Origin: Desulfovibrio sp. Huiquan2017
GTDB lineage: Bacteria > Desulfobacterota > Desulfovibrionia > Desulfovibrionales > Desulfovibrionaceae
Direction: 5' to 3'
Length of the DNA stretch: 64,000 nucleotides
Assembly: GCF_017351175.1 (NCBI RefSeq)
Contig: NZ_JAFMPN010000004.1
Coordinates: forward strand, 124,001 to 188,000
The translations under genes were made by a program, and so were the position numbers. The notes below the pieces were generated by a model. The model was not told the origin of the DNA. It searched no databases and was given only the letters and a program-made list of their open reading frames with translations. Positions 42,840 to 50,927 of the stretch are shown piece by piece (position 1 is the first letter of the stretch; every line of letters begins with the position of its first letter).

Positions 42840-43618
42840 CCCCGCACATCATCGAAATCGGCCCATGGCAGCTCGTCCTCTGTCTTGGCTTCGTGCTCCT
42901 GGCGGGCGCGACCTCCTTCGTCCACAAGCTCGGCCTGGGCCGCGATCTGGCTGTGGGCACGGTGCGCACCTTCGTACAGCTCTTCCTCATGGGCTTCGTG
43001 CTCAAATTCGTCTTCGAGGTGCGCCTGGCTTGGCTGATCCTGCTGCTATTCGCCTTCATGGTCGCGGCCGCCGTGCATACCATCCGGGGCCGGGTCAAGG
43101 AACGGACCATCCCCTTCGCCATCCCCACGTTCCTGTCCATGCTTGTGTCCTACGCCCTGGTCTCCATAGTGGTCACCGGGGTCATCGTGGGAGCAAAGCC
43201 GTGGTGGACGCCGCAATATTTCATCCCCCTGGCGGGCATGATCGTGGGCAATTCCATGAACGCCATCTCCATCTGCCTGGACCGGCTTTTTTCGGACCTC
43301 AAGGCCCGCCGCAACGAGGTGGAGATGCGGCTTGCCCTGGGCGCGGACTTCCGGGAAGCGTCGCGGGACATTCTGGCCGGAGCCGTGCGGGCGGGCATGA
43401 TCCCGTCCATCAACTCCCTCATGGCCGTGGGGTTGGTGTCGCTCCCCGGGATGATGACCGGCCAGATATTGTCCGGCACGGATCCGTTGACCGCCATCCG
43501 CTATCAGATCGTAGTCATGCTGATGCTAGTGGCGTCCACTGCCGTGGGGGCGATGATCGTCACGGATCTGGTGCGAAAGCGGTGTTTTTCCAAGGGGCAG
43601 CAATTGTTGCTCCGATAG
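42836..43618 (+). CDS. ABC transporter permease, FetB/YbbM (UPF0014) type
   Basis: 260 aa from a GTG. About seven membrane helices. Diagnostic UPF0014 segments: LGRDLAVGTVRTFVQLFLMGF, IPLAGMIVGNSMNAISICLDRL and LMAVGLVSLPGMMTGQILSGTDP. Paired with the FetA-type ATPase. The family includes E. coli FetB (iron efflux, oxidative stress). Confidence 0.92.
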   Translation: MTPHIIEIGPWQLVLCLGFVLLAGATSFVHKLGLGRDLAVGTVRTFVQLFLMGFVLKFVFEVRLAWLILLLFAFMVAAAVHTIRGRVKERTIPFAIPTFLSMLVSYALVSIVVTGVIVGAKPWWTPQYFIPLAGMIVGNSMNAISICLDRLFSDLKARRNEVEMRLALGADFREASRDILAGAVRAGMIPSINSLMAVGLVSLPGMMTGQILSGTDPLTAIRYQIVVMLMLVASTAVGAMIVTDLVRKRCFSKGQQLLLR

Positions 43619-43684
43619 GGACCGGCCTGGGCCCCTGCTCTTTCCTTTTCCTCTTTAAGCGGCGCGGGCTCCTTGTGATGGCGA

Positions 43685-43806
43685 GAGCCGCCGGGCGGGC
43701 TTTGCCCCGCCCAATGCTCCATGCCCTTTCGGGGGCTCTTCTTTTTTGCCAGCCCAAAGATGGATGAAAAAAGGCATTGGAGGGAGCGTGGCCGCCCGGG
43801 GGATCG
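43685..43806. repeat. Dispersed intergenic repeat, copy B
   Basis: Aligns with 1603-1728 (copy A) across its length; ends in GGCCGCCCGGGGGATCG like copy A and is followed by GACGCGGAGGCGCGG, a word shared with the 362-bp tandem units. It fills the gap between the convergent fetB-type and MFS genes and contains a GGGCGGG-CTTTG-CCCCGCCC-like hairpin that could end transcripts. Confidence 0.75.
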
Positions 43807-43884
43807 ACGCGGAGGCGCGGACAAAATCTCGACACCCCTCCCTGGCCAGCCGTCCGGCGACTCCCCTTCAACCCCGAACGGACA

Positions 43885-45084
43885 TCAAGCCGCGTTGCCC
43901 CGTTGCCGGGGCAAAACCAAAGCGACAACCACGGCCAGCAGGGCAAGCGCCCCGCCCATCAGGAACGGAGCTCGAGGCCCGATCAAATCCCAGGCGAGTC
44001 CGGCCGCCAGATTCCCGACCAGGGAAAGAAGCCCCGTGAGCATAAGAAAGAACCCCATGGCCGTGCCCCGACGCTCCGGAGGAAGCCCCACGGCGATGAG
44101 GGCCTTGCCCACGCCCTCGGTCAGGCCCATGTACAGGCCGTAAACGGGAAACAACACCCATATCCACCAGTCGGGCCCGGACAGGGCGAAGCCGAAATAG
44201 GTCAGGGCATAGAGGGTCCATCCGCCGAGCATGAGACCCCACCGCCCGAAGCGGTCGCTGAGAATGCCTGCCGGATAGGCCGTGGCCGCATAGACCAGAT
44301 TGAACAGGACATAGGCCCCGATGACGTGCAGGTCGCTGAATCCCAGATCGCGGGTCCGCAGCAGGAGCAGGGCGTCCGTGCTGTTGGCCAGAGCAAACAG
44401 GGACAGCAGGACCAGGGCACGCCAGTAGGAACGGGGCAGCCCCCGCAGGGACTCGCGGAACGGGCGACGCGAGGTCGAAGCGGCCGGGGCGGGGGAGGCG
44501 TCTCTGAGACGGAAGGTGAACCAGACCGCGACCACGCTCGGCAGGGTGGCCAGCAGAAATATGGTTCGATACGCGCCGGGCAGCAGTGCGAGAAGCCCCA
44601 TGGACAACAACACGCCCACGATGGCCCCGGCCGTGTCCATGGCGCGGTGGAACCCGTAGGCCCTTCCGGCCATGGCCGGGGGCGCCGCGTCCGCGATCAT
44701 GGCGTCCCGGGCCGTGGTGCGCAGCCCCTTGCCCGACCGATCCAGAATACGCGCGGCAAAGACCACGGGCCAGGAAGCGGCCAGGGCGAGCAGCGGCTTG
44801 GACAGGGCGCCCAGACCGTATCCGGCGCGGACGAAGGGCGTGCGCCGCCCCATACGGTCGCTCTGCCAGCCGGAGGCTCCCTTCATCAGGCAGACCACGG
44901 CCTCGGCCGCGCCTTCCATGGCCCCGAGCACCGTCGCCGGAGCGCCGAGCACCGAGACCAGGAACAGAGGGACCACCGGATAGACCATTTCCGAGGCCAC
45001 GTCGGTGAAAAAGCTGACCCAGCCCAGGGTCAGGATGGATCGCGGAAGCGAGGGTTTGGACCCTGGTCGGAAGAAATGCGGCAT
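43885..45084 (-). CDS. MFS transporter
   Basis: 399 aa with about twelve membrane helices. Motif-A-like loops: GWQSDRMGRRTPFV and SDRFGRWGLML; also FAARILDRSGKGLRTTARDAMIAD, usual in this MFS_1 subgroup. I start at the ATG at 45082-45084 (complement), where the first helix is preceded by a short basic tail; the frame upstream to 45273 is a low-complexity Arg/Pro/Gly stretch without support. Substrate unknown. Convergent with the FetB-type gene. Confidence 0.9.
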   Translation of the reverse strand: MPHFFRPGSKPSLPRSILTLGWVSFFTDVASEMVYPVVPLFLVSVLGAPATVLGAMEGAAEAVVCLMKGASGWQSDRMGRRTPFVRAGYGLGALSKPLLALAASWPVVFAARILDRSGKGLRTTARDAMIADAAPPAMAGRAYGFHRAMDTAGAIVGVLLSMGLLALLPGAYRTIFLLATLPSVVAVWFTFRLRDASPAPAASTSRRPFRESLRGLPRSYWRALVLLSLFALANSTDALLLLRTRDLGFSDLHVIGAYVLFNLVYAATAYPAGILSDRFGRWGLMLGGWTLYALTYFGFALSGPDWWIWVLFPVYGLYMGLTEGVGKALIAVGLPPERRGTAMGFFLMLTGLLSLVGNLAAGLAWDLIGPRAPFLMGGALALLAVVVALVLPRQRGNAA

Positions 45085-45386
45085 GATCAGTGGCGTCCGT
45101 TTGCAATGGGGCCGCGCGTCCCGGGTCGGGCGCGGCGGGCCGCGCAGGACTTGCGGGCCGTCCGGGCCGATGCTCCCGGCGCGCCGCGAAGATTCCCGGG
45201 GCATTCCGCACCGATCCGGAGGAGGCGTTTGTCGGCGGCGTTCAGTCTGCGCATGGGCGTATCTTGAGCCCAAAAAAAGGAGAATTCAACAAGGTTGTGG
45301 GCCGGAACCGGGCCATCGCCCAACGCCGTGGCCACGGCGCGGGGCCCGGATGCCCGACGGACGGACCGTCACAGGTGAAGTCGGCG
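45085..45386. other. Intergenic region between the lipoprotein and MFS genes (302 bp)
   Basis: No gene or clear promoter is supported. It has a GCCCAAAAAAAGGA segment (about 45269) reminiscent of the A-rich arm of the dispersed repeats but no full copy. Confidence 0.35.
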
Positions 45387-45944
45387 TCAATCCAGCGAGA
45401 GCTGAGGACCGGCGGCCCGCACGAGGTCGAGGTCGGCGGCGTCGGCCGTCTGGTTGAGGGTCAGGGTTTGCCGGGGTTGGTAGGCCCGGAGAAAGGCCAT
45501 GCGGCGCAGTTCAAGGCGCTCGAACCGGGTACGGCGCTCACCGAGAAGATTCTCGATACGGCGTCGGCGCGCCTCTTCGGACAGGGCCGGGACCTGCTCG
45601 GAACCGGTGGCCGGAGTTTGCGCCTCGGCAACCACGACCGGGGCCTGGGGGCCGGCGGGTTCGGATTGGAGGAATGCGGGCAGCTCAAAGGCCTCGCCGC
45701 TGACCACGGCGGCATATTTTCCCTCGATGACCTGGGCCGGGTTCTTGTCGTTGGCCGCATACTCGTAGGTGAACTCGCCGAGGGTGTAAGCGGTGGACGC
45801 GTATTGCAGGGGCGCAAACGCGAATCCCCCCGCGCCGAGCAGCGGCGCGACCACAGCGCAACCGGACAACGGTCCGGCTCCGGACAGCAGTATAAAGGCG
45901 CAAAAAACAACTTTGACGAACAGGGTCCGTGCGACCGATTTCAT
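45387..45944 (-). CDS. Predicted lipoprotein, 185 aa
   Basis: The ATG at 45942-45944 (complement) follows GGAG closely and gives a signal peptide SVARTLFVKVVFCAFILLSG with the lipobox LSGC (Cys near residue 29). The mature part has a DUF3568-like start (FAFAPLQYASTAYTLGEFTYEY) and a C-terminal Glu/Arg-rich helix (ALSEEARRRRIENLLGERR). Function unknown. Divergent from the polytopic membrane protein gene. Confidence 0.78.
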   Translation of the reverse strand: MKSVARTLFVKVVFCAFILLSGAGPLSGCAVVAPLLGAGGFAFAPLQYASTAYTLGEFTYEYAANDKNPAQVIEGKYAAVVSGEAFELPAFLQSEPAGPQAPVVVAEAQTPATGSEQVPALSEEARRRRIENLLGERRTRFERLELRRMAFLRAYQPRQTLTLNQTADAADLDLVRAAGPQLSLD

Positions 45945-46247
45945 GGACTCTCCAGTCATTGCGGACTGTCCACGCATGCCCCCCCAGGCTTGGCAACACG
46001 GGGCAAGCATACGGCATTTTTTCGCATTGGACAATCTTTTCAAAGCATTTTAACAGGTTGTCGCGATCCACTGGATTGCAGACAAATACACAAATTATCT
46101 CAATCAATTACTTACTTTCCCACATTGGAGAAAAATCGTTCATCCCGCCCGGGCGAGAAAAAACCGTTGCCTGAAATCATTGGAGAAGCCTGAGAAAGGG
46201 CGATGCACGGCCGCCTTTACCTGGACCGCCCAAAGAGGTAATTGACG
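45945..46247. other. Divergent intergenic region (303 bp)
   Basis: AT-rich part at 46030-46140 (ACAAATTATCTCAATCAATTACTTAC) likely holds promoters for the lipoprotein (-) and the membrane protein (+); no specific element is convincing. A small CGCCCGGGCG palindrome lies at about 46147. Confidence 0.35.
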
Positions 46248-47540
46248 GTGCGTATGGTACAGGAACAGCCCAAGAAACGGACCCCGTCCAGGTTGGCGGC
46301 ACTGCCCCTGGCCGTGGCCTGCGCGGCGGTGCCCCTGGGAGCGCTGTTGTCGCGGTTCGCCGGGTCCGGCCCGGAGAGTTCGCCGTTCCTTCCCTGGGCT
46401 GTCCTGGCGGCCTTGGGCACGGTACGCGCCATTTTATTCCGGCGCTCCGGGCAGCGGCTGCGGCCCCGCTTCTTCGCCGAACTGTGCATGTTCGCCGGAC
46501 TGTCGGCCCTCGTCATCCTCTACCAGCGCGACATCCTGCAACAATTGAGGGGATTCACGCCCTTCGTATCCGAACTGGTCCCGGTGATCATGCTCGGCTT
46601 CTGCGGATTGTGGGTCATGACCTTCGGGCGGCCCGACCGCGCGGCCTTCCAGCGATGGGGCGCGGTCCTCGGACTGCTCTGCGTGTTGGATCTGGCCGTG
46701 GAAGGGTTCATTTACCGCGCCGCGCCGTCCATGCGCTGGATCGGCGAGACGGACCTGCTGGCCGGGCTGCTGCTGATCTGCCTGTGCGCCTCCCTCAGGC
46801 CCGGCCTGGCTGACGACGGCCTGTATGAGCCGGACCAGGGCGCGCCGGTCTTCCGGGCCCTGATCCTGGCGGGCTTGCTGGCTACCCTGTCACGCACCGG
46901 ACTGTTCGCCGCCGCCTGGATATATCTCTGTTTCGGCCGAGGCGGCTGGAAACTCCGCACCGCCGTATTCCTGGCCTTTTTCACGGGCCTGGCCGCAACT
47001 TTCCAGCTACCGTTCACGCCTTCGGACCTGGCCCGGTACGTGGACTACTGGCTATGGGCCAAGTCCCTGGCCCTGTTCTCGCGGGAACCGGCCCTGCTGA
47101 TCGCCGGCCTGCCCCTGGATCACGCCCTGCCCTTCACCTTCCCGCCCGAGATGGCCCCCATCTGGGAGCGGGTCACGGATTCGCCCACTCTGTTCGGCGC
47201 GCATTTGCCCCAGGTGCCGTCCTTCTGGCTGCGCTTCATCCTGGGCTGGGGCGGCATCCTGCCCACGGCCTGCCTGACCGGACTGTTCGTCCTGGTCTCC
47301 CGGCGGCTGACGCGCATGGGCGCGGGGCTGGCCGCCGTCCTGTTCGTCCAGGGCATGTCCACCCCGCTTCTCTACGATCCGTCCACCGGGGCCATGGCCG
47401 GGCTGGCCCTGCTCCTGGCCCTGTCCGCCTGTCGAACGGTGCCATCCCCCGGCCGAAACGGTGAACCCGACGCCGGACTGCACTCCGCCCCTCAAACCGA
47501 AGACGACCCGGTCCGCGAGTGGGACCTGCGCCCTCTCTAG
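46248..47540 (+). CDS. Polytopic membrane protein, possibly O-antigen-ligase-like
   Basis: 430 aa with about ten hydrophobic segments separated by short loops. A larger loop (about 265-325: LFSREPALLIAGLPLDHALPF ... LFGAHLPQVPSFWLRFILGWGG) lies before the last helices, as in WaaL/Wzy polymerases. I cannot find a decisive motif. GTG at 46248 has GAGG nine bases upstream; TTG at 46242 and ATG at 46254 are alternatives. The tail is soluble and acidic. The nearest clue, a lipoprotein gene in the opposite direction, suggests envelope work but is weak. Confidence 0.7.
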   Translation: MRMVQEQPKKRTPSRLAALPLAVACAAVPLGALLSRFAGSGPESSPFLPWAVLAALGTVRAILFRRSGQRLRPRFFAELCMFAGLSALVILYQRDILQQLRGFTPFVSELVPVIMLGFCGLWVMTFGRPDRAAFQRWGAVLGLLCVLDLAVEGFIYRAAPSMRWIGETDLLAGLLLICLCASLRPGLADDGLYEPDQGAPVFRALILAGLLATLSRTGLFAAAWIYLCFGRGGWKLRTAVFLAFFTGLAATFQLPFTPSDLARYVDYWLWAKSLALFSREPALLIAGLPLDHALPFTFPPEMAPIWERVTDSPTLFGAHLPQVPSFWLRFILGWGGILPTACLTGLFVLVSRRLTRMGAGLAAVLFVQGMSTPLLYDPSTGAMAGLALLLALSACRTVPSPGRNGEPDAGLHSAPQTEDDPVREWDLRPL

Positions 47541-47556
47541 ACCGCCCGAGACATCC

Positions 47557-48738
47557 ATGACGAAATTTTCCGATACGGCCCCGATCCTGGTCACCTGCCC
47601 CCGGGACATGCCCGAGCACCTGCACGGCGAACTGACCGCCCTCGGCTTTGCCCAGGCCATCCCCCTGGACGCGGGCGTGGAAGTGCGCGGCACGCTGAAC
47701 GACTGCATGCGCCTGAACCTGTGGGTGCGCACGGGACACCGGGTGCTCTTTGAATTGAAACGGTTCCGGGCGTTCGACGCTGACGAGCTGTACCGCGAGG
47801 CCAAGCGTATCCCGTGGGAGGAATACATCCCGGCGGACGGGTATTTCCGAGTGGACGCGTCCGTCCGCGACACCACGGTCAACGATGCGCGCTTCGCCGG
47901 GCTGCGGGTCAAGGATGCCGTGGCCGACCGGTTCACCGAACGGACCGGCGCGCGGCCGGACTCCGGGCCGGACACCCACGGGGTCTGCCTGTTCCTGCAC
48001 TGGCGCGAGAATCGGGCCACGCTCTATCTGGATACCACGGGCGAGCCCCTGCCCCGGCGCGGCTACCGCAAGCGCCCGCACAAGGCCCCCATGCAGGAGA
48101 CCCTGGCCGCGGCCTGCATCCTGGCCTCGAACTGGCCCGAACTGGCTCGGCGGGGCGGGCACTTCATCGCGCCCATGTGCGGATCCGGAACCCTGGCTAT
48201 CGAGGCCGCGCTCATGGCCATGAACGGCGCGCCGGGCCTGCTGCGCGACAATTTCGCCTTCATGCGCGTGATCGGCTTCGAGCCCGAGGCCTGGGACGAG
48301 ATGCTCGGTGCAGCCGAGGACTCCGAAATCCCGGAGATCAAGGGCCGGATCATCGCCACGGACCACGACCCGGAGGCCATCGAGGCGGCCCGGGACAACG
48401 CCCGGCTGGCCGGGGTGGGCGACTTCATCGAATTTTCCGTCTGCGATTTCACACGGACCGAAGTGCCCGAGGGACCGGGCGTGGTCATGCTCAACCCGGA
48501 ATACGGTATGCGCCTGGGCGATATGGCCGAACTGAAAACGGTCTACCGGGGCATCGGCGACTTCTTCAAGCAGCACTGCGGTGGCAAGACCGGTTTCATC
48601 TTCACCGGCAACATGGACCTGGCCAAATGCGTGGGCCTGCGCACCAAACGGCGGCGCGTCTTCTGGAACGCCAAGATCGAATGCAGGCTGCTGGAATACG
48701 AATTGTATGAAGGGACCCGCAAGGGCGGAACGGACTAG
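47557..48738 (+). CDS. THUMP-domain rRNA methyltransferase (RlmL/YcbY N-terminal type)
   Basis: 393 aa. N-terminal ferredoxin-like/THUMP region (about 1-160: ILVTCPRDMPEHLHGELTAL) and a class I SAM methyltransferase (about 165-393) with KAPMQETLAAACILAS, FIAPMCGSGTLAIEAALMA and IIATDHDPEAIEAAR. The catalytic motif IV reads LNPEYGMRLG (about residue 314) where family members usually have NPPYG. Expected target: N2 of a 23S rRNA guanosine. Follows the membrane protein gene by 16 bases. Start chosen at the ATG 47557. Confidence 0.9.
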   Translation: MTKFSDTAPILVTCPRDMPEHLHGELTALGFAQAIPLDAGVEVRGTLNDCMRLNLWVRTGHRVLFELKRFRAFDADELYREAKRIPWEEYIPADGYFRVDASVRDTTVNDARFAGLRVKDAVADRFTERTGARPDSGPDTHGVCLFLHWRENRATLYLDTTGEPLPRRGYRKRPHKAPMQETLAAACILASNWPELARRGGHFIAPMCGSGTLAIEAALMAMNGAPGLLRDNFAFMRVIGFEPEAWDEMLGAAEDSEIPEIKGRIIATDHDPEAIEAARDNARLAGVGDFIEFSVCDFTRTEVPEGPGVVMLNPEYGMRLGDMAELKTVYRGIGDFFKQHCGGKTGFIFTGNMDLAKCVGLRTKRRRVFWNAKIECRLLEYELYEGTRKGGTD

Positions 48739-48835
48739 CCGGTTCCCGCGGCATCGGACCCCGGCGGGAGGATCGTGGAAAACCGGCCCCATGGGGGTGG
48801 ATCATTCAAAGGTTCACGCGTATATCCTCCCGACC

Positions 48836-49720
48836 ATGAAGGAATCCCCGAATTACACTTACGTACTGCTCGTCCTGAGCATGATGTTGTGGGGCGGCAC
48901 CTGGGTGGCCGGGCGGGTCCTGGCCCAGTCGGTGCATCCCATGACCGCCGCCGTGCTGCGTTTCGGTCTGGCCTCGGTCATCCTGCTGTACATGTGCTGG
49001 CGGGCCGAGGGACGATTGCCCAGGCTCAAGCGTGATCAGATTCTGCCGGTGGTCTTCCTGGGAGCCACCGGAGTCTTCGCCTACAGCTACTTCTTCTTCA
49101 CCGGCCTGCAAACCATCCCGGCCGGGCGGGCCGCACTCATCGTGGCCTGCACGCCGGTGTGCATCGCCCTGCTCTCGGCCGTGTTCTACGGCGAAAAGTT
49201 CGGCCCGTTGCGCATCCTCGGAGGCCTGATTTCCCTGGTGGGCGTGTCCGTGGTCATCGCCGACGGCGACCCGCTGGCCCTGCTGGCCGGTGGCATGAAC
49301 CCGGGTGATTTCATGATCCTCGGCTGCGTGGTCAGTTGGACCGCCTACACCTTGGGCGGACGCTCGGTCATGAAACGGCTGCCGCCGCTCTCGTCCGTGG
49401 CCTGGTCGAGCTTCACGGGCACCCTCATGCTCCTGCCCGTGGCCCTGAACCAGGGACTCATCGCGGACCTCGGCCGCGTCCGGCCCGTGGACTGGGGGTG
49501 CGTGGTCTTTCTCGGCTTTCTGGCCACGGCGCTGGCCTATTATTGGTACTACCGGGCCATCAACGTCATCGGCGCATCCCGGGCGGGCATATTCATCAAC
49601 ATGGTCCCGGCCTTTGCAGTGCTTACCGGCTTCCTGCTCCTGGGCGAGCCCATTCACCTTTCCCTGGCCGTGGGCGGAACCATGGTCATCACCGGCGTGT
49701 ACCTGACCAACCGGGCCTGA
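48836..49720 (+). CDS. EamA-family (DMT) transporter, second copy
   Basis: 294 aa, about ten membrane helices and two EamA repeats; MMLWGGTWVAGRVLAQ at the start, IPAGRAALIVACTPVCIAL in repeat one, ALAYYWYYRAINVIGASRAGIFINMVP in repeat two. I start at the ATG 48836; an in-frame ATG at 48791 adds 15 residues. Not close to the EamA at 8620. Substrate unknown. Confidence 0.9.
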   Translation: MKESPNYTYVLLVLSMMLWGGTWVAGRVLAQSVHPMTAAVLRFGLASVILLYMCWRAEGRLPRLKRDQILPVVFLGATGVFAYSYFFFTGLQTIPAGRAALIVACTPVCIALLSAVFYGEKFGPLRILGGLISLVGVSVVIADGDPLALLAGGMNPGDFMILGCVVSWTAYTLGGRSVMKRLPPLSSVAWSSFTGTLMLLPVALNQGLIADLGRVRPVDWGCVVFLGFLATALAYYWYYRAINVIGASRAGIFINMVPAFAVLTGFLLLGEPIHLSLAVGGTMVITGVYLTNRA

Positions 49721-49779
49721 CCGCCACCGTTGCCAATCCCGCGCCCAGGGCGCATACTCGTTCCGCCAAGGAGGATCGC

Positions 49780-49989
49780 ATGGACGACAGAATCGAACGG
49801 TTGGAGAGCCTTCTCGCCCTTCAGGACCGAACCATGGAAAAATTGAGCGACCAGCTCTTTGACCAGCAAAAACAGATCGACGGCCTCCACCGGCTGGTGG
49901 AACGCCTGGCCCAAAAGATCCGCGCCCTGGACGAGGAGATGGAGCACGCCGGACCGGTGGACGTCCCGCCGCCCCACTACAACGGCTAA
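49780..49989 (+). CDS. slyX: SlyX family protein
   Basis: 69 aa, a coiled-coil protein of the SlyX family: RIERLESLLALQDRTMEKL, QLFDQQKQIDGLHRLVERL and the C-terminal VPPPHY. AAGGAGG lies six bases before the ATG. Function unknown even in E. coli. Ten bases ahead of the DUF985 gene. Confidence 0.88.
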   Translation: MDDRIERLESLLALQDRTMEKLSDQLFDQQKQIDGLHRLVERLAQKIRALDEEMEHAGPVDVPPPHYNG

Positions 49990-49998
49990 GGGGCGGGC

Positions 49999-50511
49999 AT
50001 GAACGGACCTTCTCCCCGCGAAGTCATTGACCTGCTCGGCCTGACGCCCCATCCCGAAGAAGGCGGCTGGTTCCGGGAAACCCACCGGGTCGCGGAAACC
50101 GTGCCGCACGGCGTCCTGCCCGGCCGCTACAGCGGACCTCGGTCGATGGGCTCGGCCATCTACTACCTGCTGACCCGGGACACGTATTCCCACATGCATT
50201 GCCTCCAGTCGGACGAAATTTTCCATTTCTACGCGGGCGGGCCGTGCGAAATGCTTCAACTCCACCCCGACGGCGCGGGTGAGCGCCTCGTCCTGGGCAA
50301 CGACCTTCTTGGCGGCCAACGCCCGCAGATCCTGGTCCCGCGCGGGTCCTGGCAGGGATTGCGGCTGCTGCCGGACGCGGACTTCGCCCTCATGGGCTGC
50401 ACCGTGGCCCCGGGCTTCGAGTACGCGGACTACGCCCACGGCGACCGGGCCCAACTGATCGCCCGCTATCCTGAATTCCACGACGAAATCACCCGCCTGA
50501 CCATTTCATAG
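49999..50511 (+). CDS. DUF985 (cupin_5) family protein
   Basis: 170 aa. Cupin fold with PHPEEGGWFRETHR, SAIYYLLTRDTYSHMHCLQSDEIFHFY, VLVPRGSWQGLRLL and CTVAPGFEYADYAHGDR. The metal site may use the His residues in SHMH. No enzymatic role is settled for the family. It closes the plus-strand run before the phage island. AGGGGCGGGC lies before the ATG. Confidence 0.92.
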   Translation: MNGPSPREVIDLLGLTPHPEEGGWFRETHRVAETVPHGVLPGRYSGPRSMGSAIYYLLTRDTYSHMHCLQSDEIFHFYAGGPCEMLQLHPDGAGERLVLGNDLLGGQRPQILVPRGSWQGLRLLPDADFALMGCTVAPGFEYADYAHGDRAQLIARYPEFHDEITRLTIS

Positions 50512-50513
50512 AA

Positions 50514-50546
50514 AAGGGGGTGCGTCCCGAAGGAAGCGCACCCCTT
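50514..50546 (+). terminator. Terminator candidate between the DUF985 gene and the tail island
   Basis: AAGGGGGTGCG / CGCACCCCTT stem with an A/G-rich loop; short T content afterwards. Confidence 0.5.
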
Positions 50547-50591
50547 GCCGTGGGGGAAGGTGAAAGTGATGACGAAACTTGTTGCCGTCCA

Positions 50592-50927
50592 CTACCCCGC
50601 CGGCCCTACCGGCCACACCACCACCCACGGAAATCCCTCCTGTTGGGGCACGTCGCGCAGGGCCTGGCGGTAGACCGTCCAGGCTGCCCGGGCCGTATCG
50701 TCCAAGGGCGCGTCAGGCATTTGCGTCCAATCGCATGCGGCCAATCGGCGGTCGCGTTCGGCCCGGACAGCTTCGGACAGCAAATCGGAATCCTGCGACC
50801 ATTCGCCCTCACCATTGACGGTGTAGTAGTCACCCGGGCGCATAGCCGTTACAGCTACCCACCCGTCGCCGGGATGGTCCCCGCCCACCAGCATTTCATT
50901 TGTGCCGACCTTCGCATACATGCGCAT
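50592..50927 (-). CDS. Phage tail assembly chaperone-like protein
   Basis: 111 aa. The C-terminal half is the tail-fibre assembly/chaperone signature: RAERDRRLAACDWTQMPDAP ... ARAAWTVYRQALRDVPQQEGFPW (in two pieces). The N-terminal half is a small beta domain. Its ATG overlaps the tail fibre stop (TAATG), typical of coupled fibre-chaperone pairs. Last gene of the island. Confidence 0.85.
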   Translation of the reverse strand: MRMYAKVGTNEMLVGGDHPGDGWVAVTAMRPGDYYTVNGEGEWSQDSDLLSEAVRAERDRRLAACDWTQMPDAPLDDTARAAWTVYRQALRDVPQQEGFPWVVVWPVGPAG

